Source: Pseudomonas caspiana (lineage in GTDB: Bacteria; Pseudomonadota; Gammaproteobacteria; Pseudomonadales; Pseudomonadaceae). Taken from it: 64,000 nt of DNA. Where the stretch lies: positions 11,811 through 75,810 of the forward strand of contig NZ_LOHF01000023.1 of assembly GCF_002158995.1 (NCBI RefSeq), read 5' to 3'. The notes beneath the pieces are model-generated. The model ran no database searches. It worked only from the letters and a program-made list of their open reading frames with translations, and was not told the origin of the DNA. Positions 34,717 to 42,486 of this stretch are shown here, one piece after another (within the stretch, counting starts at the first letter, position 1; each line of letters opens with the position of its first letter). A program made the translations under genes and the position numbers.

Positions 34717-37152
34717 ATGCCCGATACTGTTGCTGCCAGCCTGCGTCTTGCGCCTGAAGCGCTGACGCGTCCTTTTTCCGCTGAACAGTTCAGCTTTTCG
34801 ACGACCAATGATCTGGAGCCTTTCCGCGGTGTGCTCGGCCAGGAACGAGCAGTAGAAGCCCTGCAATTTGGTGTGGCCATGCCGCGCCCGGGTTACAACG
34901 TGTTTGTCATGGGCGAGCCCGGTACCGGGCGTTTTTCGTTTGTGAAACGTTACCTCAAGGCCGAAGGCAAGCGCCTGCAAACCCCGAGCGACTGGGTTTA
35001 TGTCAACCATTTCGACGAACCCCGCGAGCCTCGTGCGCTGGAATTGCCACCGGGCAGCGCGCATCAGTTCATCACGGATATTGGCGGCTTGATCGATAAC
35101 CTGCTGGCGACTTTCCCGGCCGTTTTCGAGCATCCGTCCTACCAGCAAAAGAAAAGCGCTATCGACCGCGCTTTCAATCAGCGTTACGACAAGGCACTGG
35201 ACGTGATCGAACGTCTGGCGCTGGAAAAAGACATCGCGTTATACCGGGACAGCACCAACATTGCCTTTACCCCGATGCTGGAGGGCAAGGCGCTGGACGA
35301 AGCCGAGTTTTCGCAACTCCCGGAAGCTGATCGCGAGCGGTTCCATGAAGACATTTCGGGGCTTGAAGAGCGCCTGAACGAGGAACTAGCCAGCCTGCCG
35401 CAGTGGAAGCGTGAGTCCAGTAATCAACTGCGTCAGTTGAACGAAGAGACCATTACCCTGGCGCTGCAACCGCTGCTGGCGCCACTGTCTGAGCAGTACG
35501 CGGAAAACGCTGCGGTCTGTGCCTATTTGCAGGCGATGCAGGTTTACCTGCTGAAAACTGTGGTCGAGCAACTGGTCGACGACAGCAAGACTGATGCTCA
35601 GGCGCGCAAGCTGCTTGAAGAGCAATACAGCCCGAGTCTGGTGGTAGGTCACTCGGCTAGCGGTGGTGCGCCTGTCGTGTTCGAGCCACATCCGACTTAC
35701 GACAACCTGTTTGGCCGCATCGAATACAGCACCGATCAAGGCGCGCTTTACACCACTTATCGTCAGTTGCGACCCGGTGCGTTGCATCGCGCCAACGGCG
35801 GTTTCCTGATTCTCGAAGCGGAGAAAATGCTCAGCGAGCCGTTTGTCTGGGACGCTCTGAAGCGCGCCCTGCAATCGCGCAAGCTGAAAATGGAGTCGCC
35901 GCTGGGTGAAATGGGGCGTCTGGCCACGGTCAGCCTGACCCCGCAAGTCATTCCGTTGCAGGTCAAAGTGATCATCATCGGTGCGCGGTCGCTGTATTAC
36001 ACCCTGCAAGACCTGGATCCGGACTTCCAGGAGATGTTCCGGGTGCTGGTGGATTTCGACGAAGACATCCCGATGTACGACGAAACCCTGGAGCAGTTCG
36101 CTCAGTTGCTGAAAACCCGTACTTCGGAAGAAGGCATGGCGCCGCTGACGGCCGATGCTGTTGCGCGCCTTGCGACCTACAGCGCTCGCCTGGCGGAGCA
36201 TCAGGGACGTCTGTCGGCGCGAATCGGTGATTTGTTCCAATTGGTCAGCGAGGCGGATTTCATTCGCCAACTGGCTAACGATGAGCAGACCGACGCGGGC
36301 CATATCGAACGGGCGCTCAAGGCCAAGGCCACGCGTACCGGGCGTGTGTCAGCGCGAATCCTCGACGACATGATGGCTGGCATCATTCTGATCGACACCG
36401 ACGGGGCTGCGGTCGGCAAGTGCAACGGCCTGACCGTGCTGGAAGTCGGTGATTCGGCTTTTGGTGTGCCAGCGCGTATTTCCGCCACGGTCTATCCGGG
36501 CGGCAGCGGCATTGTCGACATCGAACGTGAGGTCAACCTCGGTCAGCCGATTCACTCCAAAGGCGTGATGATTCTCACCGGCTATCTGGGTAGCCGGTAT
36601 GCGCAGGAATTTCCGTTGGCGATTTCAGCGAGTATCGCGCTGGAGCAATCCTACGGTTACGTGGATGGCGACAGTGCGTCGCTGGGCGAGGCGTGCACGC
36701 TGATTTCGGCCTTGTCGAAAACGCCGCTCAAGCAGTGCTTCGCTATCACCGGTTCGATTAACCAGTTCGGTGAAGTGCAGGCGGTGGGTGGGGTCAACGA
36801 GAAGATCGAAGGCTTCTTCCGACTCTGTGAGGCGCGAGGTCTGACGGGGGAGCAGGGGGCAATTATCCCGCAAGCCAACGTGGCGACACTGATGCTTGAT
36901 GAACGTGTACTGCAGGCGGTGCGCGCCGGTCAGTTCCACGTCTATGCGGTGCGTCAGGCAGATGAAGCCTTGAGCTTGCTGGTGGGCGAACCCGCTGGCG
37001 AACCGGATGAGAAGGGCGAATTCCCTGAGGGCAGCGTCAACGCCCGGGTCGTCGAGCGTCTGCGGGACATCGCCGAAATGCTCAGCGATGATGACCTGAG
37101 GGAAGAGCTGGAGAAGGAGCCAGCGCAACTGGCGCCAGAACTCAAAGCTTAA
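34717..37152 (+). CDS. Lon-like ATP-dependent protease (LonB-type, soluble)
   Basis: An 811-residue AAA+ protease of the Lon family distinct from classical Lon: it lacks the Lon N-terminal domain. It has Walker A GEPGTGRFS near residue 68, a large helical insertion with coiled-coil character (residues about 150-290), and a C-terminal Lon protease domain. The Ser-Lys dyad is at S653 (DGDSASLGE) and K696 (GGVNEKIEG). The position matches PA4576, annotated as a probable ATP-dependent protease. Probably degrades damaged or regulatory proteins; substrates unknown. A double REPIN follows. Confidence 0.92.
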   Translation: MPDTVAASLRLAPEALTRPFSAEQFSFSTTNDLEPFRGVLGQERAVEALQFGVAMPRPGYNVFVMGEPGTGRFSFVKRYLKAEGKRLQTPSDWVYVNHFDEPREPRALELPPGSAHQFITDIGGLIDNLLATFPAVFEHPSYQQKKSAIDRAFNQRYDKALDVIERLALEKDIALYRDSTNIAFTPMLEGKALDEAEFSQLPEADRERFHEDISGLEERLNEELASLPQWKRESSNQLRQLNEETITLALQPLLAPLSEQYAENAAVCAYLQAMQVYLLKTVVEQLVDDSKTDAQARKLLEEQYSPSLVVGHSASGGAPVVFEPHPTYDNLFGRIEYSTDQGALYTTYRQLRPGALHRANGGFLILEAEKMLSEPFVWDALKRALQSRKLKMESPLGEMGRLATVSLTPQVIPLQVKVIIIGARSLYYTLQDLDPDFQEMFRVLVDFDEDIPMYDETLEQFAQLLKTRTSEEGMAPLTADAVARLATYSARLAEHQGRLSARIGDLFQLVSEADFIRQLANDEQTDAGHIERALKAKATRTGRVSARILDDMMAGIILIDTDGAAVGKCNGLTVLEVGDSAFGVPARISATVYPGGSGIVDIEREVNLGQPIHSKGVMILTGYLGSRYAQEFPLAISASIALEQSYGYVDGDSASLGEACTLISALSKTPLKQCFAITGSINQFGEVQAVGGVNEKIEGFFRLCEARGLTGEQGAIIPQANVATLMLDERVLQAVRAGQFHVYAVRQADEALSLLVGEPAGEPDEKGEFPEGSVNARVVERLRDIAEMLSDDDLREELEKEPAQLAPELKA

Positions 37153-37167
37153 ACGCAAGCACGGACC

Positions 37168-37258
37168 TGTAGGAGCTCACCGAGGTTACGAGGCCAGCGA
37201 TCGCGGTTTGCCTGATACACCGCCATCGCGACCGTCGTAAACTCCGATGGCTCCTACA
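37168..37258. repeat. REPIN-like hairpin, family g, first of a pair
   Basis: Left arm TGTAGGAGCTCACCGAGGTT and a right arm related to it. Its right arm is nearly identical to the sequence at 7829-7869. The region 37153-37528 holds no gene besides this pair. Confidence 0.85.
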
Positions 37259-37279
37259 GGGTCTCTGTCAGGCCTGTTC

Positions 37280-37370
37280 TGTAGGAGTTGCCGGAGGTAA
37301 CGACGGCAGCGATCGCGGTTTGTCAGACGGAACGCTATTGCTGGCCTCGTAACCTCAATGAGCTCGTACA
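37280..37370. repeat. REPIN-like hairpin, family g, second of a pair
   Basis: The left arm begins TGTAGGAGTTGCCGGAGGTA. Its right arm is the inverted copy of the left arm of the preceding element, so the two outer arms pair better with each other (about 34 of 40 bases) than with their own partners. Confidence 0.85.
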
Positions 37371-37528
37371 GGGTCTGATAGCGGGCTCACGGACTCTCCG
37401 TTCATCCCCTCAACTTTCCCAATTCAGCTTTTCTTCTATTCTGTCTCGGTACCACGGTTGTCAAAGGGACTGACGCGCCTTACAGCACTTTTAGTGCGGC
37501 GAATACCGTAGCCAACGAGGAGCTCGCC

Positions 37529-37858
37529 ATGTCGCGCAGCCTCTGCCTTACCCGCCAATGCCTGGGTCTCATGACCCGAATCGAGTGTGTGATACGCCCC
37601 CTTTCTGGCGACAATGGCATGTGGACGTTGCTGTTCGCTGCTGGAATGACCGGGGAACAACCGTCGGCAATCAAGACGCAAGGACCGTTTCCCGGAGCCC
37701 CTGCTGCCGAATCGGTGATGCTGGCCATCGCCGAGAGTCTGACTTCAAGCGGTTATGAAGCCGTCGATGATATGCCCATCTGGAGTCTGCACCTGCAGAG
37801 CGAGTTGCGCCGTATCAACGGCGATGTCTCCAAGGCTCAGCGTTCTTCCCCGTTCTAG
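37529..37858 (+). CDS. Conserved Pseudomonas protein of unknown function
   Basis: A 109-residue soluble protein without signal peptide or membrane segment. It starts with a basic Cys-containing stretch (MSRSLCLTRQCLGLMTRIEC) and continues with a mixed alpha/beta-looking middle (GMWTLLFAAGM, ESVMLAIAESLTSSGYEAV). RBS CGAGGAG is well placed. I recall a short hypothetical gene at this spot in P. aeruginosa (PA4575), between the Lon-like protease and the YqhA-family gene, which supports it being real. No domain recognised. Confidence 0.7.
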   Translation: MSRSLCLTRQCLGLMTRIECVIRPLSGDNGMWTLLFAAGMTGEQPSAIKTQGPFPGAPAAESVMLAIAESLTSSGYEAVDDMPIWSLHLQSELRRINGDVSKAQRSSPF

Positions 37859-37993
37859 CCCGCTGTAATCTGCGTTACGACGTTACCTTGCGATTCACAT
37901 GGTCGATGTGGAGGGCAGCAGTGGTTTCGTCGACTTCTGCGTTAAATCTCTCATGCGTGGCTTTAGGTCACATTCTGCGAATCGTTGGGCGAC

Positions 37994-38002
37994 TGGTATA
38001 CT
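37994..38002 (+). promoter_or_regulatory. Extended -10 promoter for the YqhA-family gene
   Basis: TGGTATACT gives an extended -10 (TGN-TATACT). No good -35 is seen 17 bases upstream. It is about 32 bases before the start at 38034. Confidence 0.5.
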
Positions 38003-38033
38003 CGCCGGCATTTCCACGCATCTGTGAGTTCAA

Positions 38034-38522
38034 ATGGAACGTTTTGTCGAAAATGCCATGTACGCCTCGCGCTGGCTGCTGGCCCCTCTGTATTTCGGTC
38101 TGTCCCTGGGTTTGCTGGCACTGGTGCTGAAGTTCTTCCAGGAGATCTTTCACGTTCTGCCTAACGTGTTTGCGTTGGCCGAGGCTGACCTGATTCTGGT
38201 TCTGCTGTCCCTTATCGACATGGCGCTGGTGGGTGGCCTGCTGGTAATGGTGATGATCTCTGGCTACGAAAACTTCGTGTCGCAGCTGGATATCGATGAA
38301 GGCAAAGAGAAGCTCAACTGGCTGGGGACCATGGATTCTTCGTCGCTGAAGATGAAAGTGGCAGCCTCCATCGTGGCGATCTCTTCGATTCACCTGTTGC
38401 GGGTGTTCATGGACGCCAAGAACATCGAGCCGCAATACCTGATGTGGTACGTGATCATCCACATGACCTTTGTTGTTTCGGCATTTGCCATGGGGTATCT
38501 GGACAAGGTCACCAAGCACTGA
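38034..38522 (+). CDS. YqhA/UPF0114 (TIGR00645) membrane protein
   Basis: A 162-residue inner-membrane protein with three to four hydrophobic helices. It starts with the family-typical MERFVENAMYASRWLLAPLY and ends near HMTFVVSAFAMGYLDKV. It belongs to UPF0114, present in many proteobacteria and without assigned function. A possible terminator hairpin follows at 38552. Confidence 0.92.
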   Translation: MERFVENAMYASRWLLAPLYFGLSLGLLALVLKFFQEIFHVLPNVFALAEADLILVLLSLIDMALVGGLLVMVMISGYENFVSQLDIDEGKEKLNWLGTMDSSSLKMKVAASIVAISSIHLLRVFMDAKNIEPQYLMWYVIIHMTFVVSAFAMGYLDKVTKH

Positions 38523-38551
38523 TCAGCGCTGCTTACAAAGCTTCAAACCGC

Positions 38552-38585
38552 CGCCGCCCGGCCATTGAAAAATGGACGGGCGGCG
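38552..38585 (+). terminator. Possible terminator after YqhA-family gene
   Basis: CGCCGCCCG plus GCCATT can pair with AATGG and CGGGCGGCG. The T-run after it is weak, so termination is less sure. Confidence 0.55.
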
Positions 38586-38663
38586 TCGTTTCAGGTGGCT
38601 GAAATCCGTTACCTTGTTTAGCGATCGCGTTCTTGCATAAACACAGTTGAGCGAGGGATTCAG

Positions 38664-38969
38664 ATGACCGAAGAAGAATTGGCAGTACATCTCAATGCCG
38701 GCAGTATCGACGAATTGAACCTGATCTCCATCGAAGGCGGGATTTATCTGCTCGAGGCGCGCATTCAAGGCGATATACAGCTTCTAAGGGGCGAGCGGGG
38801 CGAGACGGTCCGGTTACGCTCCGTGGAGCATGCTCGCGAGTTGCTCAAAGACTTTAACCCTGTGCCGTTTCATCTGGTTCACGCGGTGGTTCACGACGAA
38901 ATGTGCGGTATGCCGGTGGATAAGCGCGATGCGCTGCGGGTGCCGATCAGTTTTCATTCGAAGTGGTAG
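38664..38969 (+). CDS. DUF6482 family protein
   Basis: A small cytoplasmic protein of 101 residues, at the PA4573 position. It contains the segment DELNLISIEGGIYLLEARI, followed by SVEHARELLKDFN and a C-terminal VHDEMCGMPVD stretch. I believe this is the DUF6482 family seen in pseudomonads. No catalytic motif or membrane helix. Function unknown. A family a REPIN follows 12 bases after the stop. Confidence 0.8.
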   Translation: MTEEELAVHLNAGSIDELNLISIEGGIYLLEARIQGDIQLLRGERGETVRLRSVEHARELLKDFNPVPFHLVHAVVHDEMCGMPVDKRDALRVPISFHSKW

Positions 38970-38981
38970 TTTGTGATTTTT

Positions 38982-39054
38982 CCAGGAGCTGCCGCGGGCT
39001 GCGAACAGCGGCGTGTCAGGAATATTGCTTTCGCAGCCTTTGGCAGCTCCTACA
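38982..39054. repeat. REPIN-like hairpin, family a, diverged
   Basis: The left arm CCAGGAGCTGCCGCGGGCTG and right arm AGCCTTTGGCAGCTCCTACA are imperfect copies, between co-directional genes. Confidence 0.85.
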
Positions 39055-39143
39055 GTGGCCTATGCCGGTACTTCATGTGCTAGGCTGCTCGCCCTTTTGA
39101 TTCGGAGCGTCTGGTTCAGGCGCTCCTTTAGCGGAGCAGTGAT

Positions 39144-39761
39144 ATGTCCGAAGTCAACCTGTCCACCGACGAAACTCGCGTCAGCTACGGCATTGGCCGT
39201 CAGTTGGGCGGCCAACTGCGCGACAACCCTCCGCCGGGCGTTAACCTGGAAGCGATCCTGGCTGGCCTGACCGATGCGTTCGGTGGCAAACCAAGCCGTG
39301 TTGGCGAAGAAGAAATGACCGCCAGCTTCAAAGTCATCCGCGAAATCATGCAAGCCGAAGCAGCTGCCAAAGCTGAAGAAGCTGCTGGTGCTGGCCTGGC
39401 TTACCTGGCTGAGAACGGCAAGCGCGAAGGCGTCACCACTCTGCCTTCCGGCCTGCAATTTGAAGTGCTGACCACCGGTACTGGCGCCAAGCCGACCCGT
39501 GAAGATCAGGTTCGGACTCACTACCACGGCATGCTGACTGATGGCACCGTGTTCGACAGCTCCTACGAGCGTGGCGAGCCTGCTGAGTTCCCGGTCGGTG
39601 GCGTTATTGCTGGCTGGACCGAGGCGCTGCAACTGATGAACGCCGGTAGCAAATGGCGTCTGCACGTACCGAGCGAGCTGGCTTACGGCGCTCAGGGCGT
39701 TGGCAGCATCCCGCCGCACAGCGTGCTGGTATTCGACGTCGAGCTGCTCGACGTTCTCTGA
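39144..39761 (+). CDS. fklB: FKBP-type peptidyl-prolyl isomerase (FklB/Mip type)
   Basis: A 205-residue foldase. The N-terminal helical dimerisation domain (MSEVNLSTDETRVSYGIGRQ, then the Ala/Glu-rich helix near EIMQAEAAAKAEEAA) is followed by a C-terminal FKBP domain with VRTHYHGMLTDGTVFDSSY, GVIAGWTEALQLM and AYGAQGVGSIPPHSVLVFDV. No signal peptide, so it is cytoplasmic like E. coli FklB. It catalyses cis-trans isomerisation of Xaa-Pro bonds. A plain hairpin near 39785-39818 follows. Confidence 0.93.
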   Translation: MSEVNLSTDETRVSYGIGRQLGGQLRDNPPPGVNLEAILAGLTDAFGGKPSRVGEEEMTASFKVIREIMQAEAAAKAEEAAGAGLAYLAENGKREGVTTLPSGLQFEVLTTGTGAKPTREDQVRTHYHGMLTDGTVFDSSYERGEPAEFPVGGVIAGWTEALQLMNAGSKWRLHVPSELAYGAQGVGSIPPHSVLVFDVELLDVL

Positions 39762-39784
39762 TCGCTTTCAAGTCGATTCAGTGA

Positions 39785-39818
39785 GGTGCAGAGCGAGCCT
39801 GACGGTTTGCTCTGCACC
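39785..39818 (+). terminator. Hairpin after fklB
   Basis: GGTGCAGAGC and GCTCTGCACC form a perfect 10-bp stem, but no T-run follows. It may be a weak terminator or a mRNA 3-prime stabiliser between convergent genes. Confidence 0.5.
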
Positions 39819-39840
39819 TGTTCAAAGACTGGCTTCATGG

Positions 39841-40083
39841 TCAGTGCAGTTCCGTGATCGGGCGCAAGGCTCGGGCATAGCAGAACAGAAAAAGATTGCG
39901 CACCAGCTCCTTGAGCACGATCGGCTCGCTTGAGCTCAGCTCATTGACGTCCAGGTCCCCCTGATCCCGCAGCTCATCCAGCGCTTCCTCCTCTAGCACG
40001 GCACACACTTCCCCGGTCTCGCGATGCAGAATTCGCAGATAAGGGTGAGGGCGGTCCAGCCATGCATCGATCAAATAAGTCAT
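39841..40083 (-). CDS. Small conserved protein, probably iron-regulated
   Basis: An 80-residue soluble protein starting MTYLIDAWLDRPHPYLRILH and rich in Glu, Asp and Leu, without membrane segments or known motif. The position matches PA4570 of P. aeruginosa, which I recall being induced on iron limitation, although this is from memory. An AAGGAG ribosome site lies just upstream, and a Fur-box-like palindrome sits at 40106-40125, so repression by Fur-iron is a reasonable inference. Function unknown. Confidence 0.75.
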   Translation of the reverse strand: MTYLIDAWLDRPHPYLRILHRETGEVCAVLEEEALDELRDQGDLDVNELSSSEPIVLKELVRNLFLFCYARALRPITELH

Positions 40084-40105
40084 GTCGCTTCTCCTTGAAG
40101 GTTTT

Positions 40106-40125
40106 CAATGAGAATAATTCTTATT
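40106..40125. promoter_or_regulatory. Fur-box-like palindrome
   Basis: CAATGAGAATAATTCTTATT is a near palindrome matching about 11 of 19 bases of the Fur consensus. A second related sequence (TATTGAGAATTGTT) lies about 20 bases further upstream at roughly 40144-40157. Both are upstream of the minus-strand gene starting at 40083. Confidence 0.6.
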
Positions 40126-40220
40126 GGCGGAATAGCAAGTCTCTATTGAGAATTGTTCGCATTTTACGCTGAGTGGTTGATTTGGGTCAGGTGGCCGGGG
40201 CTCTATTTTCGCGCTCGGCT

Positions 40221-40328
40221 GCTGACGACGTGGGACCGGCTTTAGCCGGGAAGAGGCAGGTACAGTCGCTGCATTTATGTAGTCTTACAGTCAGCTTTCC
40301 CGGCTAAAGCCGGTCCCACGTCATCAGC
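40221..40328. repeat. REPIN-like hairpin, family d
   Basis: Arms GCTGACGACGTGGGACCGGC and its inverted copy with GCCGGTCCCACGTCATCAGC, enclosing CTTTAGCCGGG. This family appears only once complete in the window (half copy at 10029). Confidence 0.92.
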
Positions 40329-40373
40329 GGTTCCCAAAGGATTTCTGACCCTCAGCAAAATCGCATCACCAAT

Positions 40374-40403
40374 AAAAAGCCCGTCACAAGGACGGGCTTT
40401 TTT
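40374..40403 (-). terminator. Terminator after ispB
   Basis: AAAAAGCCCGTC and GACGGGCTTTTTT pair around ACAAG, 15 bases after the ispB stop on the minus strand. Confidence 0.92.
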
Positions 40404-40418
40404 AACAGCGCATGGCGA

Positions 40419-41387
40419 TCAATGCGTACGCGCTACTGCAAACTCGCTCAGTTCGACCAGCGCATCGCGGTATTCGCTTGGCGGCAGGGCATCCAGGCAT
40501 TTGATCGCCCGAGCGACGTAATCGCGGGCCAACTGTGCGGTGTAGTCCAGAGCGCCTGAGCTCTCGACGGCATTGCGGATGCTTTCCAGATCTTCCAGGC
40601 CGCCTTTCTGAATGGCCTGACGCACCAAAGCAGCCTGTTCGGCAGTGCCTTCGCGCATGGTGTAGATCAGCGGCAGGGTCGGCTTGCCTTCGGCCAGATC
40701 GTCACCGACGTTCTTGCCCAGGGTTTCTGCGTCGCCGCGGTAATCGAGCAGGTCGTCTACCAGCTGGAAAGCCACGCCCAGGTGGTCGCCAAACGTGCGC
40801 AGCGCTTCGCTTTGCTCGTCGGTGGCGTTGCACAGGGCGGCGGCGCTGTGAGTCGAGGCTTCGAACAGCATGGCTGTCTTGCCGCGAATCACTTCCATGT
40901 AGATTTCTTCAGTGGTGCTGGCGTCGCGAACTTTCGACAGCTGCAGCACTTCGCCTTCGGCAATGACCCGGGTCGCTTTCGACAGGATCTTCATGACAGG
41001 CATCGAGCCCAGCTCGACCATCATTTCGAAGGAGCGCGAATAAAGGAAGTCACCGACCAGAACGCTTGGCGCGTTGCCCCATAGAGCATTGGCGGTAGAG
41101 CGGCCACGGCGCATGCCGGACATGTCGACGACGTCGTCATGGAGCAGGGTCGCGGTGTGCAGGAACTCGATGGTGGCGGCCAGCAGACGGACGTCATCGC
41201 CTTCGCGACCCAGAGCCTTGCCACACAAAAGAACCAGCAGCGGACGCAGGCGTTTGCCACCTGCCGAGGTAATGTAGTCGCCGATTTTCGAGACCAACGG
41301 TACCCGCGACGTCAGTTGCTTCTTGATAATGACGTCGACGGCACTAAAATCGTCCGCCACAGCGCGGTAGAAGGCTTGAGGTTGCAT
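40419..41387 (-). CDS. ispB: Polyprenyl diphosphate synthase (octa/nonaprenyl)
   Basis: Extends farnesyl diphosphate with isopentenyl diphosphate to make the long side chain of ubiquinone. The 322-residue protein has both aspartate-rich motifs: LHDDVVDMSG and QLVDDLLDYRGD, and GGKRLRPLLVLL near the N-terminus. Pseudomonads use ubiquinone-9, so nonaprenyl is the likely product even though the gene is called ispB. It is divergent from rplU and ends at a strong terminator. Confidence 0.95.
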   Translation of the reverse strand: MQPQAFYRAVADDFSAVDVIIKKQLTSRVPLVSKIGDYITSAGGKRLRPLLVLLCGKALGREGDDVRLLAATIEFLHTATLLHDDVVDMSGMRRGRSTANALWGNAPSVLVGDFLYSRSFEMMVELGSMPVMKILSKATRVIAEGEVLQLSKVRDASTTEEIYMEVIRGKTAMLFEASTHSAAALCNATDEQSEALRTFGDHLGVAFQLVDDLLDYRGDAETLGKNVGDDLAEGKPTLPLIYTMREGTAEQAALVRQAIQKGGLEDLESIRNAVESSGALDYTAQLARDYVARAIKCLDALPPSEYRDALVELSEFAVARTH

Positions 41388-41466
41388 CAGCGAGAGGTGC
41401 TCCAGAAGGGTTGCGCCGCATGCTAGGTTGCGGGTTAGAGCGTGTCAAGGTATGACGTCCCGCCTC

Positions 41467-41495
41467 TTGCAACCGCTTGATGCCTTGCGTACAAT
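41467..41495 (+). promoter_or_regulatory. Sigma70-type promoter of rplU-rpmA
   Basis: TTGCAA (41467-41472), a 17-base spacer and TACAAT (41490-41495) make a good promoter. It implies a leader of about 125 bases before rplU. Confidence 0.7.
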
Positions 41496-41627
41496 CGCGC
41501 ACCCTAACTTTCCTGGGCAGCACCTGCCTTACGCAATTGCGACCGGGCCTTTCCAGCCCCGAGCAGCCATGCCAGCCGATACTCTACTTATAAAGAGCTG
41601 GGTGAGCAGGATTTACGGAGAAATACC

Positions 41628-41942
41628 ATGTCTTATGCAGTAATCGTTACCGGTGGCAAGCAGTACAAAGTTGCTCCAGGTGAATACCTGAAGATCGAAA
41701 AACTGGAAATCGCTACCGGCGAATCCGTTACTTTTGATCGTGTTCTGTTGGTTGCCAACGGCGACGACGTTAACATCGGCGCACCAGTTGTTGCCGGCGC
41801 TACCGTTGTAGCTGAAGTGATCTCCCAAGGTCGTCACGACAAAGTTCGCATCATCAAGTTCCGTCGTCGTAAGCACCACATGAAGCGTATGGGCCACCGC
41901 CAGTGGTACACCGAGATCAAAATCACCGGTATTCAGGCTTAA
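41628..41942 (+). CDS. rplU: Large ribosomal subunit protein bL21
   Basis: A 104-residue ribosomal protein starting MSYAVIVTGGKQYKVAPGEY, with the typical KVRIIKFRRRKHHMKRMGHR stretch. It binds 23S rRNA with L20. rpmA follows after 34 bases. The gene has a promoter about 130 bases upstream, divergent from ispB. Confidence 0.98.
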   Translation: MSYAVIVTGGKQYKVAPGEYLKIEKLEIATGESVTFDRVLLVANGDDVNIGAPVVAGATVVAEVISQGRHDKVRIIKFRRRKHHMKRMGHRQWYTEIKITGIQA

Positions 41943-41976
41943 TTTCAGCCTAATCCCTCACTAGGAGAATTGACTC

Positions 41977-42252
41977 ATGGCACACAAAAAAGCTGGTGGT
42001 AGTACCCGTAACGGTCGCGACTCAGAAGCCAAACGCCTTGGCGTGAAGATGTATGGCGGCCAGGCTATCATTCCGGGCAACATCATCGTGCGTCAGCGCG
42101 GTACCCAATTCCACGCTGGCTACGGCGTTGGTATGGGCAAAGATCACACCCTGTTCGCGAAAGTGGAAGGCGTGATCAAGTTCCAGGTTAAAGGCGCCTT
42201 CGGTCGTCGCTACGTGAGCATCGTTCCGAAGACTGAAGTCTCCGCAGCGTAA
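41977..42252 (+). CDS. rpmA: Large ribosomal subunit protein bL27
   Basis: A 91-residue ribosomal protein starting MAHKKAGGSTRNGRDSEAKR, whose N-terminus reaches the peptidyl-transferase centre. It is preceded by AGGAG. The C-terminal tail (PKTEVSAA) is a few residues longer than in some relatives. A terminator follows. Confidence 0.98.
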   Translation: MAHKKAGGSTRNGRDSEAKRLGVKMYGGQAIIPGNIIVRQRGTQFHAGYGVGMGKDHTLFAKVEGVIKFQVKGAFGRRYVSIVPKTEVSAA

Positions 42253-42267
42253 TCATGCAGCAGCTGG

Positions 42268-42296
42268 AAAAGCCCTGTCTCGCGACGGGGCTTTTT
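42268..42296 (+). terminator. Terminator after rpmA
   Basis: AAAAGCCCTGTC and GACGGGGCTTTTT form a stem with T-run, 16 bases after the stop. Confidence 0.88.
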
Positions 42297-42486
42297 CGTT
42301 TTTGAAGATTGTTGGCTGCAGGCTTTAAAAGGCTTTGGTGAGTCTCTTGCAAAACTGTTTGTGCGGGCTGTTGTGATGTTGACCTGTGGGGTCACTGGTT
42401 TTTGATCGGTATCGCAACGCTCATTTTTGCAAGAGTCTTATGTATTTATGTTGTTCTGCTCGTCCCTGTGGCGGGAGGCGTGCGTT

